Translations under genes and position numbers: made by a program | Notes under the pieces: generated by a model | Database searches by the model: none | What the model saw: only the letters and a program-made list of their open reading frames with translations | Told to the model about the DNA's origin: nothing | Assembly: GCF_001650715.1 (NCBI RefSeq) | Contig: NZ_LWQT01000041.1 | Location: 25,041-89,040, forward strand | DNA: 64,000 nucleotides | Reading direction: 5' to 3' | Source: Paramagnetospirillum marisnigri | GTDB lineage: Bacteria > Pseudomonadota > Alphaproteobacteria > Rhodospirillales > Magnetospirillaceae | Shown here: positions 8,786-16,468 of the stretch, in pieces | Numbering within the stretch: position 1 is the first letter of the stretch | How the letters are laid out: every line of letters begins with the position of its first letter

Positions 8786-9196
8786 ATGCCTAACAAGATC
8801 GAGTGGTCGGAAGAACTCCTCGTAAACGTCACCGCCATCGACTGCGATCACCAGAAACTTTTTGTCCTAATGAATGATATTTTTTCAACAGCACATCACG
8901 GCGCGGCAGCCATCAATACTGCCATCGGGGCACTGTGCAGCTATACCAAGGAACATTTCGCTCGTGAGCAGGAAAGTATGCGCCGGGCAGATTACCCGGC
9001 TTTATCTGCCCATACATACGAGCACGAACACCTTGTTTTCCAACTCGAGTCCATGATTAATCGCCTCATGGAAGTGGGGCCCGATGCAGTTGATGAGGCG
9101 CTTGCTTCCTTTCTCGAGGAATGGCTCACCAGCCATATTCTTAAGTTTGATATGGAATACGCTGCATATTTGCGAAAATCCGGTCAGAAGGGCTGA
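8786..9196 (+). CDS. Bacteriohemerythrin
   Basis: This single-domain hemerythrin has 136 residues, starting MPNKIEWSEELLVNV. The ATG at 8786 has GGGAG 6 bp upstream; a longer frame upstream lacks family similarity. All di-iron ligands are present: H22, H57, E61 (HFAREQE), H76, H80, H117 and D122 (HILKFD). Such proteins bind O2 reversibly in the cytoplasm, for storage, delivery or sensing, and are numerous in magnetotactic and other microaerophilic alphaproteobacteria. It is divergent from the MBL-cNMP-hemerythrin fusion and tail-to-tail with the GGDEF gene, so it sits in an oxygen-related cluster. Confidence 0.9.
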   Translation: MPNKIEWSEELLVNVTAIDCDHQKLFVLMNDIFSTAHHGAAAINTAIGALCSYTKEHFAREQESMRRADYPALSAHTYEHEHLVFQLESMINRLMEVGPDAVDEALASFLEEWLTSHILKFDMEYAAYLRKSGQKG

Positions 9197-9223
9197 TGTC
9201 GGCCAGCGGAATAGAAAGTTTTA

Positions 9224-9928
9224 CTAGGACGCCATGGTCAAGCGATTGCGACCGGATTCCTTGGAAACATAGAGCTGCGCATCAGCTGCCTCGATCATCT
9301 GCTTAGGCGTCGTTCCCTCGTTGGGAATAAGGGATACGCCGCCGATGCTCAGCGTGATGATGTCGATGGCTTTGGAAAAAGCGTGGGGAATGGCTAGGCC
9401 CCGAACTGCATCTAGGATGGCATTGCCAACCGCTTCGACACCACTGTCATCGGTATCGGGCAGGATGCAGACCAGTTCCTCGCCGCCGTAGCGGGCAGTC
9501 AGATCGGGGGGGCGCTTAACGATGGACTGCACCTCTTGGGCCACCGCCCGCAAGCAGTCATCGCCTGCCGAATGGCCGTAATTGTCATTGAACAGCTTGA
9601 AGCAATCGATATCCATCAGAAGCAGGCCTACACGGGTTTTTGACCTGACGGCGCGGGCCAGTTCCTGAGCCAAGGACTCGTCGAACCAGCGACGGTTGGC
9701 GATGCCCGTTAGGCCGTCGGTGCGCGACATGGCGAGCACGGCGGCGTGGGCCACGGCAAGTTGGCGCTCAGAGCGTACAAACTGCTCCACCAGTTCGGTC
9801 AGCAGGTTCTGGTTGATCCGTTGATCGGCAAGTTGCGCCTGCTGCTCTAATACCTTTGACATCAGAGTGCCAACCGAATGACCGACGGTGGTTTCAAGTG
9901 TGAAGTCGATCCCGCTTAGTTTGGCCAT
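9224..9928 (-). CDS. Diguanylate cyclase (GGDEF)
   Basis: This 234-residue protein has a helical N-terminal segment (about 1-65) and one GGDEF domain. D106 lies in LLMDIDCFKLFNDNYGH, the active-site loop is RYGGEEL (148-152), and the inhibitory-site RxxD is RPPD (139-142), five residues before the loop, as in product-inhibited cyclases. It should make c-di-GMP from GTP. No sensory domain or membrane helix is present, so the signal probably comes from a partner. The upstream gene, ending 9 bp before it, encodes an MBL di-iron-like protein and is a natural candidate. Confidence 0.9.
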   Translation of the reverse strand: MAKLSGIDFTLETTVGHSVGTLMSKVLEQQAQLADQRINQNLLTELVEQFVRSERQLAVAHAAVLAMSRTDGLTGIANRRWFDESLAQELARAVRSKTRVGLLLMDIDCFKLFNDNYGHSAGDDCLRAVAQEVQSIVKRPPDLTARYGGEELVCILPDTDDSGVEAVGNAILDAVRGLAIPHAFSKAIDIITLSIGGVSLIPNEGTTPKQMIEAADAQLYVSKESGRNRLTMAS

Positions 9929-9937
9929 AGCCTGTCC

Positions 9938-10795
9938 TCACTCCGGAACCGAAGCTGCATCGGCAATACCATCAATACCTATGTCATTCATGCTTTGAAG
10001 GCGAATGATGGCCGCCTTGATATCTTCGGCCCGATACAGGATAGAACCATGTTGGGGAGCTACCATGGTCGCGCCGATAGAGTTGATCACATTCATGGCA
10101 TGCCTGAGTTGCCGGTTGCCTGGCATCACCTTGCGATGAAAATAGTGCATGCCGCTCCAAGGACAGGGGGTGCCGGTATCCTCGCAGGGTTCATCGGGAC
10201 GATCTGGCCAAGCCACCTCGCAGGCTAGACACTTATGATCGAAGTCGGCGAATAGTCGCCAATTGCTGAAGGCCCCCGAACTACCAAATAGATCGCTAGT
10301 GAAGAGGATGCCGCTGGTCTCGTCATATGTGATGAAGCTACCAGCAGAATGTGCGTATGGCGTGTGGAAGAACCGAAGCGTCCGCCCGGATCGCGTTGTC
10401 AACTTCCGCTCCATCCGGTCGATGCACAGGAGTGGAGACTGAACAGAATAGTGCTGGATGAAAGGATTGTTCTCAGCATGAGAAATTATTTTCAGATCGG
10501 TTGAGTCAATGAGGCTTTCGAGATTGGGGATAGAGCCGCACAAGTCGGGGTCATAGTGTTGGTAGATCAGGTGGCTGATCTGCTTGGGAGATATCCCAGT
10601 CTGGAGGACCTTGCGCATCACTGTGCTGAAGTCGGGTCGGGACCCGCCGTCGATCAGAATAGCCTCATCACCATCGACGACCAGATAGGGATTGCACTGC
10701 AAGCGCCCTTCTAGATCGGCGAAACCAACCCAGAAGATTCCCTCTGCCAGCTTTACCGGCCTGTCATAATCGATGTTCTGGTCAAGAATGCTCAT
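9938..10795 (-). CDS. MBL-fold protein resembling oxygen-binding di-iron protein (ODP)
   Basis: This is about 285 residues from ATG 10795; an in-frame ATG at 10813 would add six. The closer ATG is preferred because GGGGTG lies 8 bp before it. The protein resembles the MBL core of flavodiiron and ODP proteins: NPYLVVDGDEAILIDGG, QHYDPDLCGSI (H-x-D-x-D), FFHTPYAHSAGSF, FTSDLFGSSG (Asp) and PQHGSI (His). There is no flavodoxin domain. In known ODP systems the di-iron site binds O2 and signals to a partner. Here the next gene in the same operon is a GGDEF cyclase with no sensor of its own. I infer an O2 (or NO) to c-di-GMP module. Confidence 0.8.
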   Translation of the reverse strand: MSILDQNIDYDRPVKLAEGIFWVGFADLEGRLQCNPYLVVDGDEAILIDGGSRPDFSTVMRKVLQTGISPKQISHLIYQHYDPDLCGSIPNLESLIDSTDLKIISHAENNPFIQHYSVQSPLLCIDRMERKLTTRSGRTLRFFHTPYAHSAGSFITYDETSGILFTSDLFGSSGAFSNWRLFADFDHKCLACEVAWPDRPDEPCEDTGTPCPWSGMHYFHRKVMPGNRQLRHAMNVINSIGATMVAPQHGSILYRAEDIKAAIIRLQSMNDIGIDGIADAASVPE

Positions 10796-10973
10796 TCCGT
10801 TTTCACCCCACATCTGGATAGAGCTTCACACTGGGAGTATAGCCCAAAGGTTATGAGCATCCCATGCCGATAGTACATGCGCTTACAAGTATGACGCAAA
10901 GAGGTTATTGCCATTAATCTCGAGCATGGCCAGGGACAAGCCAATGCCGCACGGTCCGATTTTGTCGGATGGC

Positions 10974-11050
10974 GCCAAAATCTGTTGACCTTTTCGCAGT
11001 TTTTGCTGGTGCAGGAAAGAGTCCGGGCGTGAGACAGACGGTCAACAGCT
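10974..11050. repeat. 77-bp repeat, right copy
   Basis: This is a gap-free match to 5681-5757 with about ten differences, mostly in the right third. The end inverted repeat is CTGTTGACC (10982-10990) and GGTCAACAG (11040-11048), 9 bp. It is in direct orientation relative to the left copy, 5.3 kb away. Confidence 0.6.
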
Positions 11051-11080
11051 GGTACGGGAGTGGTCGCCGACCTGCCCGTG

Positions 11081-11239
11081 TCACCATTTCCCCAGCAAAA
11101 ATTCCACATCGTTTTCGCCGATGTCGAGGGTGCTTCCTGCCTCTGGATCGAATAGATCGTCGGCCAGCGCCTGCTTGCGGGTTTTCAGTTCGGCCATGTG
11201 CGGCATCGCCTTCATCGTGGTGATGGCTGCGTATGCCAT
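11081..11239 (-). pseudogene. Possible C-terminal remnant of a SNF2-type helicase
   Basis: The minus-strand frame ending at 11081 reads ELKTRKQALADDLFD, then LDIGENDVEFLLG and stop. This resembles the C-terminal tail of SNF2-family helicases (LQ.RK.ALA..LFD...L....DVE.LL). Upstream residues do not continue a helicase domain, so at most about 40 residues survive. The assignment rests on short similarity recalled by eye. Confidence 0.3.
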
Positions 11240-11544
11240 CTTGGAAAGCCAGCGGCGTACAGATCGCCAGCTTCTGCGAGAGATGCATCAGTGGATCAAG
11301 GACAATTGCTGCTATTGCGACATTTGCCGAGCGGCAGAAACTGCATAATTGGACACCGCATGCGGCCAAGATATGGTCCCAGTTTCTGGATTCGATGGTC
11401 AACATCGTCACCAATGAAATCCCCGCCTAGCTGCGCCACGTTGGGGGCGAGAAAGTTGATCCCGTTGCTCCGCACCGTCATCGGCTGGATGCACGAAATC
11501 TTGGCCGTCGCCAACGAGATCACCGGCTGGCGTCGGAGAAGATA

Positions 11545-14500
11545 TTAGCGCGATTCCATCGCCACGGCTTCGAACAGGGAACGACACGCGATCGGCGACG
11601 AGACGAGGAGTTCGAACAACGACGTCCCGGCATCGGGTTCGTCCGCGAAGGATGCGGCGCCACGGCTCCGGACCCCCATGGTCCATCCCGCGAACAGGCG
11701 CCGGATCAATTTCCCTTCGCACACCAGCGTCACGCCGGTGTGCCGCGGGTCCTGACGGATCATGGCGTAAAGACGCCGGATGTCGACTTCCCCTCCCTCC
11801 AGATACTGCAGGAAGGTGCCGTCGAAATGGATGAGATGGCCGCTGATCCCGTTCAGTTGGTTGAAATCCCGCGCTTCGGCGACGATGGCTTCGAGAAGGA
11901 ACGGCGTCACCTTGGCGGCTGGACGGCTGACGTAAATCAGGAACCGAAGGTTGCCGCTGGCACGTCCCTTGGCACGGCGGGAATTGGCCGCCGCGGTCAG
12001 CAATTCGTCAGCGGGCATGGGACGATAGAACAGATAGCCCTGGATGGAGTCGCATCCGAACGCACGAAGGGCATTCCGCTGATCTTGGGTCTCCACGCCC
12101 TCGGCCACTACGCTGAGGTTGAGGGATTTCGACATCCGGCACAAGGCAGAGACGATGGTGCCGCTATCCGGATCGGTGTCGATGCCTTGGATGAATTCCT
12201 TGTCGATCTTGAGGACGTCGACGTTGAGGCGCAGCAATTGCGATAAGGACGAATAGCCGGTGCCGAAATCGTCTACGGCGATGCGCATCCCCAACCCAGC
12301 CATCTTGTCGATGATTTCGCGGTTCGTGTTGGTGTCGGCCATCAGGGAGGTTTCGGTGATCTCCAGCAGCAGGCGGCGGGGGTCAGCCCCGGTTTCCTCG
12401 ATGATTGAGGCGAAGCGCTCCACAAGCTTCGGGTCCGCCATCTGGCGCGTCGACATGTTGAATGAGACGTAAGGCGCGTCGTGGCCCGCCTGCGCGTGCC
12501 AGCGGCGCTCGGTGCGGCAAGCTTCCTTGAAAGTCCAATAGCCGATGTCGACGATGGAGCCGTTCATTTCGGCGACGGGGATGAAGGTTGCCGGAGAAAC
12601 CTCTCCGGCGACCGAACGCCACCTCAGCAGCAATTCGGCGCCGACTACCACCGACGACCGCGTGTCGACGATGGGTTGGAATACGGTATAGAACTCGTCC
12701 TTTTCCAAAGCCGAGCGCAAGCCGATGGAGATCGACAAGCGAAGATGGGCTTCTTCCTGTAGTCCTTCGTTGAAGAAGCGCCATCCCGCACGTCCCGATT
12801 CCTTGACGGAATACATCGCAGTGTCGGCCGCCCGGATTAGGTCGTCGGCGGCGTGGGTCGAGCCGTGTCCGGCGGCAATGCCGATGCTGGCGGTAACGAA
12901 CATCTTGTCGGTCCCGTAGAGGACCGGTTGCTTGGCGGCGGCGAGTATTCTTTCCGCCAAGGACGATAGCATGGCCGGAGAATCCACATGTTCGCACAGG
13001 ATGACGAATTCGTCGCCGGCCAGCCGGCCGACAGTATCGCCAGGGCGCACCACATTGATGAACCGCTGAGAAATCTCCTTGAGCAATTGGTCTCCGGCTT
13101 CGTGGCCGAACTTGTCGTTGACCGCCTTGAAGCCGTCCAAATCGATGAACAGGATCGCGATGTTGTCACCGCGGGTCTTCGAGCGATGCAGGGCCTTTTC
13201 GAGGCGCTCATGGATGAGGGCGCGGTTCGGGAGACCGGTAAGAGTGTCGTGTGTGGCGCGGCGGGTCAGCTCTGCCTCAACCTCTTTCACCGCCGTCAGG
13301 TCGCGCATGGTGGTGACCAACACCCAGGTCCCGTCTGCGCCGAACTTGGCGATGGACGCTTCCAGGGGGAAGAAGGTGCCGTCCTTGCGGTATCCGGTGA
13401 TTTCTCCGCGCTGGCCCATCCGCCGTTCGGTTTCGTGGCTTGCCAGGAAACGGGCCAGATGTTCCTGATGAAGGCTGCGGATGTGCGGCGGGACCAAAAG
13501 ATTGACCGACAGACCGATCAATTCGCCTTCCATGTAGCCAAACATCTCGCTTACGGTGCGATTGGCGTCGGTGATGAAGCCGTCCTGGTCGGTGGCCAGA
13601 ATAGCCATGTCCGCGTGGGACAGGATTTGCTTCGCCGTTCCAATTTTCCGGTAGGCGTCCGCAGCCTCGGATGCCAAGCGAGCCGCCACCTGAGGATTGG
13701 ATGGCGATTCGGTGAAGTGCGGATTGTCGGGAGGTGACCGATACCGTGCCGGGATCACTGGCGGGATCGGGCCGAATGCCCTGACGACCTCGAAGGTGCC
13801 GTCTTCCCGGCAACGGGTTAGATAGGAATTGACCGTTGCATGATGGGTCAGGGAATCCATCGAAACCAAGCCTTGCGGACTGGAGACTTGCATCGTCTCA
13901 AGTGCTTGCGCAAGGGCTTCCGGCTCCAGGCTGCCGGCCATGCGCACGGCTTCGGCGAAAGCCTTGACGCAGACATAGGTGCCTTCGCCAAAATTGGTCA
14001 GCACGCCGTTTCCGTTGGGCCACAATCCCGAGACATCCGGCAATTCACGTAAATGCGAGAGGTATGCCCGCGATTCCGGCGTGTCGACGGACATGAAGTA
14101 GGTGTTGCTGGAATAGAGTCCCTCTCGGGCTTTAGGTGCCAGGCGACCGGCGATGATCTCGTCGAAATGTCCCATCGCCACCGCCATGCGATCCTTGATG
14201 CCCATTTCGGCGAACCGGGACAGCAGGGTGATCTGGTCCGCCCCGGCGAAGTAAGGAACAAAGACGTCGGCACCGGAGCGGGCCACCCGCTCCAGCAAGA
14301 GATCGATCTCTTCGGTGCGAACACCGAGGGGCAGATACTCCTCGCCGACGATCTCGCCGTTCAGAGCTGCGAGAGAACGTTTACAGGCGTCGATCGATCC
14401 TCTTGGCCATTCATAATTGTTGCCGGCGAAAAACATCTTTAGGCCGTAGCGCTCGGCCATGAACGGGATCATCTTGTCAATCTGCTGGTTGGGCAGAGCG

Positions 14501-14859
14501 GCAAAGTGAAAGAACCAGCGCGACGAGATGCTGCCTTCGTAGAAGGAGAAGTTCAGGTAGGGAATGCCCAAGGGATCGGCGACCTTGGCCGCCACGTCGA
14601 TTCGCGCGTTCGAGAGCAGGTTGCCGATGATGGCGCTGCACTTGTGCTGCTCGACAAGCCGCCGCGCTGCCGGGACCGCCGTCAACGGCAGGCTGCCGTC
14701 GTCTTCGACGATCAATTCCAAGGGCACCCCCAGGACGCCGCCGTTTTCATTGATCTCCGCACAAGCAATCGTTGCCGCCCAGACAATCTCCTGGCCGTAC
14801 ATGTCGACCAAGCCGGACAGTGGGGGCATCAAGCCAAGGCGGATGGAAGGACTCGTCAT
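11545..14859 (-). CDS. Periplasmic-binding-like / PAS / GGDEF / EAL / BLUF multidomain c-di-GMP regulator
   Basis: This 1104-residue protein has no signal peptide or membrane helix. Residues 1-375 are a type I periplasmic-binding fold of the AmiC/UrtA kind (IRLGLMPPLSGLVDMYGQE). About 405-525 is PAS. About 535-690 is GGDEF, with loop RLAGDEF (AGDEF variant, 614-618) and inhibitory RPGD (605-608). About 705-955 is EAL, with E742 in AELLLRW (ELL variant) and intact DDFGTG (863-868), EITET and AEGVET. About 970-1065 is BLUF, with Y976, N1000, Q1018, W1059 and M1061 in the exact spacing of AppA Y21/N45/Q63/W104/M106. It probably couples a small-molecule ligand and blue light, through flavin, to c-di-GMP synthesis or breakdown. 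It appears monocistronic; the start has no clear Shine-Dalgarno. Confidence 0.9.
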   Translation of the reverse strand: MTSPSIRLGLMPPLSGLVDMYGQEIVWAATIACAEINENGGVLGVPLELIVEDDGSLPLTAVPAARRLVEQHKCSAIIGNLLSNARIDVAAKVADPLGIPYLNFSFYEGSISSRWFFHFAALPNQQIDKMIPFMAERYGLKMFFAGNNYEWPRGSIDACKRSLAALNGEIVGEEYLPLGVRTEEIDLLLERVARSGADVFVPYFAGADQITLLSRFAEMGIKDRMAVAMGHFDEIIAGRLAPKAREGLYSSNTYFMSVDTPESRAYLSHLRELPDVSGLWPNGNGVLTNFGEGTYVCVKAFAEAVRMAGSLEPEALAQALETMQVSSPQGLVSMDSLTHHATVNSYLTRCREDGTFEVVRAFGPIPPVIPARYRSPPDNPHFTESPSNPQVAARLASEAADAYRKIGTAKQILSHADMAILATDQDGFITDANRTVSEMFGYMEGELIGLSVNLLVPPHIRSLHQEHLARFLASHETERRMGQRGEITGYRKDGTFFPLEASIAKFGADGTWVLVTTMRDLTAVKEVEAELTRRATHDTLTGLPNRALIHERLEKALHRSKTRGDNIAILFIDLDGFKAVNDKFGHEAGDQLLKEISQRFINVVRPGDTVGRLAGDEFVILCEHVDSPAMLSSLAERILAAAKQPVLYGTDKMFVTASIGIAAGHGSTHAADDLIRAADTAMYSVKESGRAGWRFFNEGLQEEAHLRLSISIGLRSALEKDEFYTVFQPIVDTRSSVVVGAELLLRWRSVAGEVSPATFIPVAEMNGSIVDIGYWTFKEACRTERRWHAQAGHDAPYVSFNMSTRQMADPKLVERFASIIEETGADPRRLLLEITETSLMADTNTNREIIDKMAGLGMRIAVDDFGTGYSSLSQLLRLNVDVLKIDKEFIQGIDTDPDSGTIVSALCRMSKSLNLSVVAEGVETQDQRNALRAFGCDSIQGYLFYRPMPADELLTAAANSRRAKGRASGNLRFLIYVSRPAAKVTPFLLEAIVAEARDFNQLNGISGHLIHFDGTFLQYLEGGEVDIRRLYAMIRQDPRHTGVTLVCEGKLIRRLFAGWTMGVRSRGAASFADEPDAGTSLFELLVSSPIACRSLFEAVAMESR

Positions 14860-14924
14860 ATCTGATCATACAACTGGGGTTGGTTCAAGGCGGTACATCG
14901 GCTCCTGATTGAGGCCAGAATAGC

Positions 14925-15236
14925 CTAATCCTGGCCCGCCTGGAAGGTGGAGCGGCAGGGCAGCGCGTGGGCCGCAGCGTACCCGCCTCGTCGGTCGGGA
15001 GGGGCCACCGATTGCCGAAACCGCGCCGTCAGGGTTTGGCGGTTGTTCTTGCCGGTCCGGCTGTCGGCCAGTATCTGCCCTGCTATCTCGGTCACGCCAA
15101 GAATGTTATCAAGTTCCCGAAAAGCAAGTAGTCCAACGTCGGCGGTGACCTTCGTGCCATGGAACTCCAGCATGAGGCGGCGGTAGGAAGCGACCCGCAA
15201 AAAGCCCGATTCCGCTTTACCCACCGCCATCTCCAA
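14925..15236 (-). pseudogene. IS1380-type transposase, N-terminal fragment
   Basis: Residues 19-77 of the open frame (nucleotides about 15006-15182) read EFHGTKVTADVGLLAFRELD, then TEIAGQILADSRTGKNNRQ and FRQSV. This matches the conserved N-terminus of IS1380-family transposases. After FRQSV the similarity stops, and the remaining several hundred residues are missing. It is a dead insertion-sequence remnant. Confidence 0.6.
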
Positions 15237-15320
15237 CTAGGCGCCTATACCGCATTAATTCCTATAGCAGAGTTTCCATATCTCCTGACGAAATGGCTCG
15301 GGCATATGGAAAATCCGGGC

Positions 15321-15422
15321 TTAAAATCCGAGCTTCTCCCGCTGCTGGTTCCATTCCACCGGCATGTCGTCCATCAGGTCGGCCAGCTGCACGGCCCGCA
15401 TCTGCCGGTCGCCGAGCATGGC
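15321..15422 (-). pseudogene. C-terminal fragment of a second recombinase-associated HTH protein
   Basis: The frame ending at 15321 encodes LGDRQMRAVQLADLMDDMPV followed by EWNQQREKLGF. This closely parallels the end of the intact protein at 16073-16468 (LDGRQPRTLQLADLMDDMPV, then EWHRQRERFG). Only about 33 residues remain and the upstream frame is unrelated, so this is the tail of a paralogous serine-recombinase cassette that has been lost. Confidence 0.6.
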
Positions 15423-15439
15423 TTAGACCCCGGCCGCCT

Positions 15440-15607
15440 TTACGCCGCGCGGCCGAGACGCTGCCTGACTTCCTTGACGAGGGTCCGCACATGATCGACG
15501 GAAAGGCGATCCCGCACCAGAAAGGCATGCATGGTTGGATCGTCGAGGAGATCGTCCAGCGACGGCTCCCATATCCACCGATCAAGCCCGAAGTCTTGCG
15601 CCCGCAT
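15440..15607 (-). CDS. Small hypothetical protein (55 aa)
   Basis: The reading frame starts MRAQDFGLDRWIWEPSLDDL and ends VRQRLGRAA. A strong GGAGG sits 5 bp before the ATG, and the protein is acidic and Trp-containing with natural composition, so translation is likely. Function is unknown. It lies between two scars of mobile DNA. No transmembrane segment is visible. Confidence 0.5.
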   Translation of the reverse strand: MRAQDFGLDRWIWEPSLDDLLDDPTMHAFLVRDRLSVDHVRTLVKEVRQRLGRAA

Positions 15608-15732
15608 TTGCCCCTCCCAAGGTCTGCTATTCTCGACGACGGCTGATGTCTACACCGCATCCGCCCGCTCGTCCGTGAACATTTGCACACAATTACTACC
15701 CAGCCGCCGAAGGCAGAATGGTCAATCACAAT

Positions 15733-15978
15733 TCAGTTTTCGGCCTTCGGCACGGACCCCAGACGCTGCAGAAATTCAGGCTCGTCGTAATCGCCCATTT
15801 CAGGGTCGGCGGTCTGACGGACAACGTCCACGCCGGCAACGCTGCCACCCTCCATCATGCGGCTGGCACGTTGCAGGGCCTGTGGCTCGGTCTTGTAAGA
15901 AATGGGTGGTTGGGGCTTCAGCCCTCCCCTTTTGCCGAGGATGTACGGCTGGCAGATGAACAAGGTTTCCAGGGCCAT
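15733..15978 (-). CDS. Small hypothetical protein (81 aa)
   Basis: This protein begins MALETLFICQPYILGKRGGL and ends with an acidic tail (PEMGDYDEPEFLQRLGS). I recall short proteins with a similar FI.QPY opening in alphaproteobacteria but know no function. An AGGA lies about 8 bp before the ATG. It is just downstream of the serine recombinase operon on the same strand and may be cotranscribed. Confidence 0.5.
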   Translation of the reverse strand: MALETLFICQPYILGKRGGLKPQPPISYKTEPQALQRASRMMEGGSVAGVDVVRQTADPEMGDYDEPEFLQRLGSVPKAEN

Positions 15979-16072
15979 GGCGGGATTCCTGCGGCAAGGT
16001 CGACTACCGCAGAATGTTCCCATTTCGTTCTTTTGTCAATATGCGTGGTCCCGCCGCCATTCGCGCTCCCGG

Positions 16073-16468
16073 TCACCGCGCAGTAATCCCGAATCTTTCC
16101 CGCTGCCGGTGCCATTCCACCGGCATGTCGTCCATCAGGTCGGCAAGTTGGAGTGTCCGCGGCTGGCGTCCGTCGAGGATGGTTTCGACGATGTCGGGGG
16201 CCAGCAAGGTCAGGCGGTAGATTCGGGTCATGTAGGATGGGCTGATCTTCTCGGCGTCAGACAACTCGTTCAGGGATGCCACCTGCCCGGATTCCAGCAT
16301 GCGCTTCCAGCGATGGGCGCGGGCCAGCGCCTTCAGCAGGGTATCGTCGGGGGTGGGCTTGGCACGCACCGGGACGCCCTCGGGCACGATCACCAGCTTG
16401 CGGCCGCCATATCGCCGCAGGGTCAGTGGCACGCGGACGGTGAAGGTGTCGATGCTGACCCCGCTCAT
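16073..16468 (-). CDS. Recombinase-associated ParB-like HTH protein
   Basis: This 131-residue protein is last in a four-gene operon; its ATG overlaps the recombinase stop by 4 nt (ATGA). The centre reads LNELSDAEKISPSYMTRIYR and LAPDIVETILDGRQP. This is the ParB/KorB-type helix-turn-helix pattern seen in small proteins accompanying large serine recombinases. It probably binds DNA and may act as a directionality or regulatory factor; that role is inferred. A fragment of a paralogue lies 0.7 kb downstream. Confidence 0.7.
   Translation of the reverse strand: MSGVSIDTFTVRVPLTLRRYGGRKLVIVPEGVPVRAKPTPDDTLLKALARAHRWKRMLESGQVASLNELSDAEKISPSYMTRIYRLTLLAPDIVETILDGRQPRTLQLADLMDDMPVEWHRQRERFGITAR

Larger units (their letters stand above)
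10814..11544. other. Non-coding region with repeat copy and degraded sequence
   Basis: No intact gene is supported. The stretch holds the right copy of the 77-bp repeat (10974-11050) and then a short minus-strand fragment that looks like the end of a helicase. From about 11240 to 11540 short frames exist on both strands without recognisable products. It reads like a graveyard of decayed insertions. Confidence 0.5.

Noticed and set aside
10974..11050. 77-bp repeat as part of a shared protein-coding gene
   Set aside because: The two copies are not in one conserved frame, and their differences do not follow a codon pattern.
11121..11430. Short plus-strand frames at 11.1-11.4 kb
   Set aside because: Products lack recognisable motifs and ribosome sites, and overlap a possible minus-strand helicase remnant.
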